A stretch of DNA of 52,486 bases from positions 434,903 to 487,388 of the forward strand of contig LSYV01000007.1 in the NCBI GenBank assembly GCA_001584585.1, read 5' to 3'. This DNA comes from Gonium pectorale (taxonomy: Eukaryota; Chlorophyta; Chlorophyceae; Chlamydomonadales; Volvocaceae). Both the position numbers and the translations under genes were made by a program. Each line of letters starts with the position of its first letter. Within the stretch, counting starts at the first letter, position 1. Below the pieces are notes generated by a model, which did no database searches, was not told the origin of the DNA, and was given only the letters and a program-made list of their open reading frames with translations. Below are positions 34,252 through 45,100 of the stretch, one piece after another.

Positions 34252-34551
34252 ACGGGAACGGGTAACCCTAACTTCAAATCGCAGCAAATTGTAGTTGGTG
34301 TAGATGTTGGGCAGGTCTGAGACCGATGATGATGTCAGAGCGGTGCTTAACCGAGACGTGGTTACGACGAGCAATTACTCGCACGGGAACGGCACACTCC
34401 CACACCGCCCCAGCCGTCTCGTTGTAGAATCCCTGCCCTCGACGTAGCGATGCACTCGTTACAGTAGGCAATTAGCGAGGTGTTTAGCTTCACCTGTCGA
34501 GCGTTTTCTCCACCAACTGCAACACCCGGTTACCTGAGCTCAACTGCAGCC
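34252..34551. promoter_or_regulatory. Compact head-to-head promoter region
   Basis: Exactly 300 bp separate the two start codons, of the GATase-like gene (minus, 34251) and the J-domain gene (plus, 34552). Both 5' UTRs and any core promoters must fit here, suggesting a bidirectional promoter. It is visibly AT-richer than the exons; no specific motif is claimed. Confidence 0.5.
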
Positions 34552-35875
34552 ATGAGAGGCACCTTGAGCCCCCGGCACGGCCTGCGGCCCTGCCCATCGA
34601 TGGCCCGGCCCCCGCGCTCCCCGGTCGTGACCTGCTGCTTCAGCCGCAGCCTGCCTATTGGCAAGTGCCCATATCGAACGCTCGGAGTTAATCCAGATGC
34701 GGACGAGGAGGCGATAAAGGTACAGAGGGGCAGATTTGCCTAGGGCGATTGGCGGGTCCTTTCCTCCTGAATGCGGCCTCGGCGCAATCGGCCAGATCCG
34801 TCTGTCCCCACTCTTTGCCCCAGCGGCTTTCTTCCTGCATGATAAGGTCGCTGGCCTGCGTAACGCACGCGAACTTCGGTCAACCATCGCACGCATATCT
34901 TCTCCGTCGCTGCAGCGCTTGCGAAATATCCCGCCTCTGTGCTTACAGCTGCAGCTCCTTTATTGCAACGGCCTACTGCGCAGGTGGCTTTCCGGCGCAA
35001 GGCAAAGTTGATGCATCCTGATGTCTCCAGCGACCCCCTCTCTCATATTGCGTTCATGGTGAGCCGTGAGCCGATTGCAATGATTGATTGTGTAAGAGTG
35101 TCCATTCTCCGGGCATGCGTTGCCAACGAGCGTGAGCCGCCAGATTTTGGGCACCGTGTCGGAACTGGGGTTGTTCCTTTGTCCCCCTGACGCTTCTGCG
35201 ATGCTTATGACGCAATGCGCCAAACGGGCGGAAGGCGGCACAGTCCTGGTTTTCCCGCCCTTTGCCAGTGCCCGTGGCAAAGCGTTGTGCGTCCTCTTTG
35301 CTGTCTTGCACTTCCGCCTTCTTGCTGTGTTGCACGTACGTATGGTACTTCCGTCCTTCTTCAGCCCGGAACCTCCCCGGCTTCATCTCCACTTCTTTCT
35401 GCCCACCCCTCAGGACTGCCAACACGCGTACCAGCTGCTCCTGGACCCCGAGCGCCGCGCCAAGTACGACAAGACTCTCCAGCCGCGCGCCAACAGCCAG
35501 GTGCTCTCCTACCTCAATGCCCGCTCCCAGCAGCGCCACGGCGTTGCGCCTCGCGTGCCCTCGCGCGCCGGCTACACCACCACTCCAGAGCTCTACTCGA
35601 CCATGCTCGAGCTCCTCCAACAAGTCAAGGTGGCCGCCAAGCACCTTGAGCGGGAGATTGTCGGCAAGGACGGCCGCCGCGGCTTTGGCGCAGCCGCGGC
35701 CGCCGCATCTGGCTCTACCTCAGCGTCGCGGGTCGTACCGCCGTGCACCGGCGGCAAGATCTACGTCCCCGATTCCGAGTGCGGAGAGCACGAGTGCTGC
35801 GAGCCCTGGCTCTACTACGCCATCCAGGCGGCGAAGGAGGAGGAGCAGCAGCAGCCGTCGCGGCGCAGGGGCTGA
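34552..35875 (+). CDS. J-domain (DnaJ-like) protein, possibly plastid-targeted
   Basis: Three exons: 34552-34719 (donor GTACAG), 34984-35058 (donor GTGAGC) and 35414-35875 (acceptor CCTCAG). All join in phase 0 to 234 aa. The start is the ATG at 34552. The first ~38 residues are Arg/Ser/Pro-rich and almost free of acids, consistent with an organelle transit peptide. The J domain runs from about 40 to 104: YRTLGVNPDADEEAIK, FRRKAKLMHPDV with the HPD motif at 67-69, and CQHAYQLLLDPERRAKYDKTL. HPD stimulates the ATPase of an Hsp70 partner. After it come an Arg/Gln-rich linker, an Ala/Ser-rich stretch and a Cys-containing end (CTGGKIYVPDSECGEHECC, then PWLYYAIQAAK). That last block is not a DnaJ zinc finger of the CxxCxGxG type; its job is unknown. 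Confidence 0.85.
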
Positions 35876-37980
35876 ACCCCCGCCATCCAAGTGCTGGCGC
35901 AGGGCTGCTGTACCGGCGTCCGTGTACGACAATGGGTTTCCCTCTTCCGTTCTGTTTATACCGCACGTGCCTGATTGGGCGCGGTTGCCGTCACGTAACG
36001 GTCCTGTATGGTCAGCCGCTGCTCCCTGCCTTGCACCCCATCGGGAGCGGTGGAAGCGGTGGGCGAGCGCGGCACGCCTGCCAGCCTGGGGCCCCCGGCC
36101 CGGACCGATCGACCCTTCATGGGTGTTGGTGATTGAAGTTGGGGGGCTATTGGGTGTTCAAAGACTGAGTGCTTTCACGTCGCGTATCATGGTTAATGTT
36201 CGCGTCTCCTGTGTTGCGTTGCATGGAAGCTCTCCCTACTCAACGTTGCGGTGTCTTTGTCGGACGCATCATGGATCGCGTCGCAGGAATCCCGACATAG
36301 CCAACTAGCCACTACAGCATTGTTGCTTTTACACTATTCTAGCCTCCTCGTATGTGCACGTGTGGCAAGAAGGGGGGTGGGTAGTTCAAGGAGGTTGCGC
36401 CTTCAGGTGCTCGTATGTGGGTGCCCCCTGGGGTGAACCGGAGGTCAGGGGTCAGGCCATGTTGCAGGGCGTTTCCCTGCGTGTATTCCGCAGTGCATTT
36501 GGCTTCTCACTGCGCGTACCGATGTGCTGCTTTCTGCGTGAGCTGATCGGCTGCGCGGATATGATGCGGGCAGTGGAGAGCGGATGAGCGGGGGCAGCGG
36601 GGCCGCGCCTCCCTTCGCCATGTGGCAGGGCGAGGCGGCGGTCGCTATGAGCGGGGTCCTGTGAGAGAGCGGGTCCCTAGCTGCGGGCGCGAGTCCGAGG
36701 CCCACCTGGGCGTGGATCTGTGTGTGCATGCATGATCGCTCCACGCATGGCCGCCGCCCTGCTCCCGATATGTGGGGTATGGGCGGCTGCTGGCAGGGGC
36801 CGAGAGCTGCGCGTGACCGCAGGGCGTGAAGGAGACAGCAGGGGGAGAAGAAATATCGTGCACCAAACAACGCTTTACCGAAGATTGCTCACGCATAGAT
36901 TGATATTATGTTGCCCCATGCCACTAGCGAGGGTGATTCGAATGGCTGGCGGCAGGGCGTGGTCACGGCGGGAGCGGCGCTGGAGGGCAGGCGCACGCCG
37001 CTACCTTGACGGGGGCCTCCAAGAAAGGGGTCTTCCGGCTTGCTCTGGGGCCCCGCGGCCCACCGGTGTGTCGACGGGCGGAGGTGCTGTTGCGGCTGGG
37101 CGGCGAAGAGCTGCGGCCGTCACGATCCCTCCGGCGTGGTCGCCATTCATTGCCCCCCTCTCTTTCGGAGATGCGGCGTAGGCGTTTCTGCTCCTGCGTG
37201 TCCCTCTTGTGCTCAAATTCTTTCGCCTTGGCGTAATGTAAGTAATGTGTGCATTGGGTTTGTTGAAGGTTGCAGTTAGGCTTTAAGGTTAGCCGCCTAC
37301 GGGCGCTTGTGCGCACGGTCCGTTATGTGTGTGTATGGTTTGTGTACCCATTAGTAGGGTTTGTCTGCCACGATTGACAGGGTTCGGAGCCGTGTGGCGT
37401 GCTTCGAGGCCTGTGCTGCCGATCCCGCGCGTCCGTCTGTTGGCGTTTGGCCTGTCCTAGTCGACTGGTTGCAACGGTCTTGCAGATGACCCGTGGCAGG
37501 AGGCTGTGCAGCTCGTCAGTTGCCGGTCGCCTTCGGGAGGCGGATGGCCGACGCTGCCGTTGGCCTGGGCGCGAAGGGGGAGCCGTTTGATGGCGCCCCT
37601 GCCGCCACCTCGTCATTCCGTTTCATACCGAGGCGGTGTGCGAGTGATTGCAGGGAGTGGACGAGGGAGGAAGGTGCGAGGGCGGGGTGACAAGGTGGGG
37701 TTGAGATGGCGTTACGCCAACGACCCGTGCCTGGGGCGATGCAGTATGTTACATGCCGACTACTGGTGTTTTGGTGTTCTGGTTGATTTGTATGTGTTGA
37801 AACTATCTGACGTTGGGACATGTTTGAATGTGGGAGGGCGTTTCCGGCCCGCGTGTACAACATCATGCCCCAGTTGGGCTGTAAATATACAATGTTTGCA
37901 ATAGATAGATTCTCCCTCGCCGGGTTGGGCAGGCGCTGTTCGGCCGTGGACTGGGGTTTCGCCCATACTCTACCTCTAGC
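35876..37980. other. Intergenic region (J-protein 3' side, LRR gene 5' side)
   Basis: About 2.1 kb between two plus-strand genes. The only TGTAA noticed on the plus strand is at 37237-37241. Open frames in the left half are off-frame continuations without motifs. No gene is supported. Confidence 0.35.
37237..37241 (+). terminator. Candidate poly(A) signal TGTAA
   Basis: It lies about 1.36 kb after the J-domain stop, so it either ends a long 3' UTR or is chance. Confidence 0.25.
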
Positions 37981-40314
37981 ATGCACACGTTTGCCAATTG
38001 TAGGCAAGTAGTTAATACTGGAATGAGCGACCAGCATTTACTTGCGCTTCCTAGTTGCGTTCTGTCCAGCCACATCTCTCACTGGCTGTCGCCAAATGAC
38101 CGAAAAGCCCTACGGGGGGCTTGCAAGCTCGCGCGCATCGGCGTGAATTCAGGGGTGCGGGTGGCTCGGCTCCATGGCGGCCAGGTCGCTGTCCACTCGC
38201 TCACGCTGCAGCGACTCAACGATTGCTTCCCCTATCTCCAAGGGCTGGTTGTATCTGACTCCACGGATGCGCGTCTCTGCGGCGCGCTCCTGTCCGGCTT
38301 CCTGGCTGCCGAAGAAGGCGCAAGCCAGGGCGCCTCGCTGCAAGCCCTCGACGTGAAGACATGCCAACTTATGGGCGCCCCTGACCTGCAACTCCTCCTG
38401 GCGTCGTGCCCCCAGCTGCGCATGCTCGCCATGCCGCGCACTGCGGGCGGCATCGAGCTGGCTGCGCTCTGCTCCGCGTCGCTCACCCTCACGGAGCTCG
38501 ACCTGGGGGACTGCAGCGCCGACGTCACCTCCGTCGACGACCGCAGCCTCACGCAACTGCCGGTCATGCCGTCCCTGCGCACCGTCAGCCTCATGCGCTG
38601 CGTGGCCGTCAGCGACGCCGGCGTCGCGCAGCTGGGCGCCACCAAGCTCCCTCGCCTGGCGCACCTTGACCTTTCCTCCACCCGAGTCACCGGCAGCTCA
38701 GGCTTCGCCGGCCTCGCGCCCATGGAGTCCATCGTGCTGCACAACTGCCGCGCCCTAGGCGCCGCGGGCCTGGCGGCGGTGTGCCGCGCCCACGCCGGCA
38801 GCCTGCGCTCGCTGACGCTGTGCGGCACCGCCGTACAGCCTTACGGCAGCAGCCTGGCGCTCCTGGCGCCTGCGGTCGGCTTGGCGCGGCTGGACCTGGG
38901 GCCCTCCTGGGAGGTGGACGGCGTGGGGCTGGCGGCGCTCGCGTGGTGGGTGGCCGGGCGGGGTTTCGGACGACCGGGCGGGGCCCCGGGGTTCTTGGTC
39001 TCCCCTAGCCATCGCCCGATGTGTAGTTCCGCCCCCGAGTCGGCGATGACCCGCGTGCGCTCCCACTCTCGGCCCCAGGCCTGACTGATGATGTGGCCCT
39101 CGACCCTCGCCTCCAACCCCCAACCCCATGGGACGGTATGCGCCGAAAGGCCTCTCTAGTGAGAACGCCTTTCCCAATTTCTGATTCCAACCCCCACGTT
39201 GACGCCCGCGCAGCCTCCCCGCCCTGGCGGACCTGCGCCTCGGCAACTTCAACCTGCGCCCGCAGCGGCCCGGTCAGCCGCCCGCCCTTACACCGCCGCC
39301 GGCGACGCCGGCGCCAGCGGCTGCCGCCTGGCCGCCGCCGCTCACACCGCTGTCCGGCCCCGCCCCCGGCGGCGCCGTTGGGCCGCTGCCGGCCGACCTG
39401 TCGCGCTGCCTGCCGTCCCTAGCGCGCCTCTCCCTGGGCGGCATGTTCGCACAGCACGGGCTTGCCCGGCTGCTGCCGCGGCTGACCCGCCTGCGGCGCC
39501 TGGAGCTGAGCGGCATCGGCACCGCCCGGGACGATGTGCTGGGGCTCCTCCTGGCGGGCGCGCCGCCGCCAGGCCTCGGCGGCACCGGCGGCGCCGGCAG
39601 CGCTGGCCCGGACGGCACGTCGGCGTCATCGCTGTCGCTGCAGGTGCGTTCGGGGGCCACCCGTATGACGGCTATGCAAGGCGCATGGCGTCGTGCAGGT
39701 GCACGGGGGGAAGGCGAACCGCCGGGCTGGTGGGAATGTGTTTGAGAGACGTTGTGCGCTTTTGCTTTCAGGTGGAGGGATGCTAGAATTCCGTCTGCGC
39801 TGCGAGCCTGCAGGACCACCGGGTGCGCCATGGCCGCCATCCACTCTCCGGTCCTCCCGACCGGCGTCCCGCTGACGGGGGCCCGTCCTGTGCTCTTGGA
39901 TGGCATCCCGTGTGACCCCGCGTCGTTGGCTGCCCATGTCCCCAGGAGCTGAAGCTCGTCAGCGGCGGTCCCGACCTGACGGCGGCGGGGCTGCTGCGGC
40001 TGGCGGCGCTGCCGGGGCTGCAGCGGCTGCAGCTGATCGCCTGCCCCTGCGCCACGGAGGACACTGTGCGGCAGCTGGTGGATGCCGTACGCGCCGCCAT
40101 TGGCCGGCGGCTGCGCGTGGACGTGTCGGCCAAGAAGCCTCCGCTGGCGGCGGCGGCGACGGCGGCAGTGCTGGCGGCGGGTGGCGGTGGCGCTGAGGCG
40201 GCCGCTGGCGGCGGGGTGAGATGGGGTGGATGCGGCGCGGAGGGTGCGCTTCCGTCGTCGTCGTTGTCGTCGTCGGCGTCGGTGTCGGCAACGGCTGTGC
40301 CGTGCCGCGCGTAA
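37981..40314 (+). CDS. F-box-like / leucine-rich repeat protein
   Basis: Three exons: 37981-38945 (donor GTGGGT), 39214-39643 (acceptor CGCGCAG, donor GTGCGT) and 39946-40314 (acceptor CCCCAG). Phases close to 587 aa, ending in TAA. An F-box-like segment (LPSCVLSSHISHWLSPNDRK, then ALRGACKLAR) sits near residues 23-52. At least eight leucine-rich repeats follow, for example LQALDVKTCQLMG, LTELDLGDCSADV, LRTVSLMRCVAVSDAGV, LAHLDLSSTRVTG and, after a Pro/Ala-rich insertion, LARLSLGGMF, LRRLELSGIG and LKLVSGG. The C-terminus is Ala/Gly/Ser low complexity. The repeats resemble the AMN1/FBXL-type, cysteine-containing LRR class. If the F-box is real, the role would be substrate recognition in an SCF ubiquitin ligase; the F-box match is weak. 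ATG 37981 is used; ATG 38023 is an equally good start 14 codons later. Confidence 0.8.
39148..39178. repeat. Dispersed short repeat, copy B
   Basis: It starts AGGCCTCTCTAGTGAGAACG inside intron 1 of the LRR gene and matches the intergenic copy at 28900-28928. Confidence 0.6.
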
Positions 40315-42161
40315 GTCACGTCGCCTGTCCGTGAGGTATGCGTACGACAGTGCGGCTCATGTACGACGGCGGACGAGATGGGATGACCGGCCGACCTCAG
40401 CAGGGGCGAGGGGGCCCCTGAAGGGTGGACAGGATTGGCGAGGTTTGCGGGAAATTTCCTGCATAGTTACCTGCATACAGTGAAGAGAGTTGGAGACGTG
40501 TGTTTACAGAGGAAGAATCCGAAGAATGCTTTTGAAGGTTGGGTGACGTTGAAGAATTCCGCGAAGAATGAGTGGTTGTGCGATCTTTTGGGGTCCTTGT
40601 GTACTCCTGCCAGGTAGGCAATGTGTACGATACTGTATGTGCGGGAGCGTTCGGATAAGGACCACCTCGGAGATCTCGTTCGGATGAGATTTGCGGGCAA
40701 GAGTTTCTGGTGACTGCGGAGAGGTGTTTCACAGGGCGGGGGTGTCCTGTTGTGTAATGTGCGATCTAGCAACCGGTGGGCGCCGTACCCGTGAGACTTT
40801 CTGGTGTCTCACACGTGAAACATTTTGCATCGAAGGGATTCGGTCGCGTTGAAGTTGCATCGAGGTCGGGGTACGGGCGCCGTGCGAGAGAGAGAAGAAG
40901 AGAGAGGGGAGAGAGTGAGTGTATACTGCTTCTGCGGGAAGAAGAGAGCCAAGGTCTGTCGAGCGGGGTCTCCGCCACACGCGGGGAAGGGGCTGTGTGC
41001 CCACTTATGTACGCAATCGCCTCCTTGTGGTGTATGTGTACGGCATGTATGTACCCAAGGCCAATACCGTGCGGCCTCCACATGTATCCGATACGGCAGG
41101 TGCGATGGGCCACGCCTCCTTTTACTGCGTTGGCCTTCATAAGCCATGCTGGCAAGGACGCTGGCCGCAGTGCTTGCAGCACCGTCTCACTATGTAGTGG
41201 CGGGCCGTGACTTATAAGTTTTTGGGGAGGGTGCAATGCCAATACGAGGCATGTATGCCAAGATTCTGACATGCCACGCGGGAAGGTCGAGGCTCGGTTC
41301 ATTTGTCTCGGTTTAAGAGTTGTGTGATGATGCCCTGTGCAAGTGCCGTACCCCTCTGCCCGTTACCCCGGTTACCGGTATGGGCGCTGTGCAAGCCAAG
41401 GCCATAGCATGCCATGTGGCAGTTGGAGAGTTGGATCTATGTTGAATCCGTCAGCTGCTGGGTGATATGTGTTGTACGAAGACCGTCACTGGGGCGGGCT
41501 GTGCCGTAAGAGCTTACGACCCTGGCGGCTGTGGGGCTCCATTCGAGGTTGGGGTACGCCGTTTCAGGATTTGAATGCCCAGGAGTGTAAGCATATCAAG
41601 TATATCAGGCTTACCTCCGGTGCTGATTGATCAAGCTCACATACTCCGTACGGCAGGTTGTCAGCACCGCGGGCACCGGCTGAGCACGCGTGTGCACCAA
41701 GCGCACGTAAGTCAGCACGGTTTCAAGAGGCAAACTCGCACTCGATGTCGCTCCCTTAGTCCCCATCCACGGCCCCGGCCGCCTCATGGCCAATCATCCC
41801 ATGAAACCTGATCACCTGGAAAACCAAAACCACCCAGCCGGGATCCATGTGCGTCCGCCCAGGCTCCCACACGTCAACCACCCTCGCATCCGCCGGCATG
41901 GCGCCGGTGTTGCATCGCACTCGCATACACACGGCGTTCAGGCCGCCGATGGCGTCAGACACAATATGCGTCTTTCTCTCTACCGTATTCTAACAAACCT
42001 GCGCTAGGGTCACGCTGTCACACATGTGTAATTGCTCAACCAACCCACATGCCCCAACTTATGAAGCCAACAATCATGCCGGCGACATTTCGGCCGCCGC
42101 CACCGCCGCCGCCATGCAAGCATTACCCCGCCGCCTGACGGACCCCGACGCTGCCGGGCCT
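40315..42161. other. Convergent intergenic region (3' UTRs)
   Basis: 1.85 kb between the stops of the LRR gene (40314, plus) and CFAP70 (42162, minus). Base composition is lower in GC than in exons, and open frames are short. It contains a plus-strand TGTAA at 40753-40757. No other gene is supported. Confidence 0.45.
40753..40757 (+). terminator. Candidate poly(A) signal TGTAA for the LRR gene
   Basis: TGTAA about 440 bp downstream of the LRR gene stop, on the same strand, a normal 3' UTR length for this type of alga. Confidence 0.5.
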
Positions 42162-45100
42162 TCAGTACTCCGGCGCCGCCTCCGGCGCGCCCCGCGCTGG
42201 CGGCACCACGTGACCGCCCGCCTCCCGCAGCTGCACCTCCAGCTCCGCCACCGCCGCCTCGTCGTCCTCGTTGCCCGCTTGCTCCCGCGCCTCCGCCAGC
42301 GCCGCCGCCGCCTCGGGCAGGCAGCGCTGCGCCAGCAGGCAGCGGGCCAGCATGAGGCGCACGCTGCAGCTCTCGGGCATCAGCCGGCTGGCCAGGTCCT
42401 GGGCGGCACGGCACAGCGAGATGGCCACCGAGGGGAGGACAGGGGCGGGGAGGGATCACGCGGATGTGAAGTGTCAGGGAGTCGGCAGCGACGCTGGAGT
42501 ACGCGCTCGGACACCTCAGCCTCTGGCCACCCACGGCCTCCACCGTCACACCGTCACGCAGTCACCGAACCCCCAGCGCGGCCCGCGCACCTGCAGCACG
42601 GTCTGCTGCTCCCGCAGCAGCCCCGCCTCCCGGTACGCCTCCGCCACCGCCAGCAGCACGCCCGGCTCCTCCACGCCGCAGCGCCGGGCGAACGACAGCG
42701 CGGTGGCGGCGTCGGCCTGTGGCGGACACAAACGGCAACAGCAGGGCATGGGTGCGCGTCAGTGCGGCGAGCCACTGACTGCACTGCGGGCGGCGCCCCG
42801 CAAGACATCCGCAATCGAGGGTGCGATGCGGCCGTCACAGTCAATGCTCTGCTCTGCTCCTTCCCTCCCCGGCGGCCAGCCGACCCTGCCAATGCCTCCT
42901 AGGCCCACCGGCTTACCTGCCGCCCCTGCCGCACAGAAACCAGCGCCAGCCAGGCCCAGGCCCCGGGGTCCTCCGGGTCCAGCACGTTGGCCTCACTCAG
43001 GGCCATGTCCGCGCCGTCCAGGTCGCCTGCAGGTAAGGTGGGCCGGTTTGAAGGAGTGCAGGACACGTTCAAGCATGGCGGAAGGCGCCTGCCGCGGCAG
43101 CAAAACCGGTGACAGCCTCCAAGGGAGGCCCAGGGCCGCAGGCCGGCGCCGACAAGCCTTGTCCCTTACCGCTATAGCAAGGTACCCAACGACCTTGGCC
43201 GGACACTGAACATCAGCCCACCCCCAACCCCCACACCCGCACAGGTGCTTTTGCAGGGCCGGGCGCTGGCCCCAACACCACGCTCGCGGCCACTCACCCG
43301 CCTCCACGAGCGCCTCGCCAGCGCCGCGCCACAGCACCGCGCACTTGGGCGCCGCCGCCGCGCCGCCCAGGTACACGTCGGCGGCGTACCGCGGCTGCCC
43401 GCGCGCCGTGTAGCACCCGGCCAGCTGCAGCCAGGCCGACAGCGGCACCGAGGGCAGCCGGCCTGCGGCGCGAGCGGCCTCCAAGTAATCCTGTGGTCAT
43501 GGGGATCCGTTCGGGTCGGAGGGACGTGGCGGGCACGGTAAAACAACACGTCACCACGTTGATGAGCGGGGAGCTGCACCCTACCTTCCCGTGGCATGTC
43601 TGCGTACCGCCTCCGCACATGGAGTTCTGCATCTCTGTTGTTATAAACCTTCTGTGCGTGTTCCCAGTGCCCACGCAGGTGTGCGTCGTCCGTTCCGCCC
43701 TGGGTCCCGCACTGCCCCCGCCCTCCGCACCTGGTAGTACCGAATGGCCGCCTCCATGTCTCCCGCCTGCCGCTGCAGCTCCGCCGCCAGCAGCGTGGCG
43801 CGCAGCCCCAGCGACCCGCCGCGACGTGACAGCGCCAGCACGGGGCCGCCCGGAGCCAGCAGCGCCTCCGCGCCGCCCGCCGCCTGCTGCGCCAGCGCCG
43901 ACGCCAGCGCGTGCGCTGAGCGGGTGGACTCGCCGATGGCGTCGCCCGCCCAGTGGCGCAGCCCCGCCGCGAGCTCCAGCGCCAGGAGCGCCTCGGAGGG
44001 CAGGGCCAGCCGGTCCAGGAGCGTGCGTGCCAGGGATATGAAGGCACGGGCCTGTGGGCGGGCGAGCAGGCGAGGCCGGGCGCACGTTGGTACAGAGAAG
44101 AGACAGGGAGAGTTTGCGGAGAAGGGCGTTGGTGACAACGACCTGGGCGCCAACAATATTCGTCCCGAGGCAGGCGAAGAGGTGCCAGACAGCGCAGGAG
44201 CCCTGTCACACTGGCACCCCACAGCCAGGGGTAACACCTCTCAACGGGCCCAGCGCTACCCCCTGACCCCAACAGTCCACCGGCCTCCCAGCCCCTTGAC
44301 TCAGGAAGCGTGGCGGCCCCCGCCCCCGCCTCTGCACCGATTCTGCGCAGCCTCCGTCCCCACACTGCCTCCGCCCTTGATAGCTCCGCTCTGCTCTCGT
44401 TCCGGTTTAGCACATCCCAGACACGTACAGCCAGGAATGCTGCCGCACCTGCAGCTCCCCAAGCGCAGGCGCCGAGGTTGCGGCGGCGCCCTCGCCGCCC
44501 TCTGCGCCGCCGCCCGAGCCGCCCGTGGGCAGGCCCGCCGCCGCCAGCGCCACCCGCTCGAGGCGGGCCATCTCCTGCTCGCAGCTCGCCAGCTCACCGC
44601 GCTTGGGCTCACCTGCGGAGGGCAGCCGTCGGGAATGATCCTCACCGGTGACTGGTAAGCTGGCTTCTGGGCCAGGGAGCGTGACCCAGAACATAGCGCT
44701 CGCTTCCCCAGCCCTCCTGCCACCAAAGCGCAAACCACCCTACCGGTACCTCATCCCCTGAAGAGCTTCCGCACACCTCTGCATCCCCCCACAGCCCCAC
44801 ATCCGCAACCCCGCACACGTCCCCATCTCACCGGAACACTCCAGGTCCGCCCCGCCCCAGCCCACCCCCCTCCCCCGCCCCGCTGCCCGCTCACCAAACG
44901 CCTTGTACACCAGCGCCATGGCCGCCCACGGCTCCAGCGCGCGCGCCTCCCGCCGCCAGCGCGCAGCCTCGCCCGGCTCCTCGCCCTCCTCCCACACCGC
45001 CTCCGCCTCCGACGGCCCATCCTCCTGCTCCCCAGCCCCAGAGCCTGCCGACACGACCTCCATGAGCCGGTGCGCCGCCGCCTCTGCGGCCTCCAGGTAG

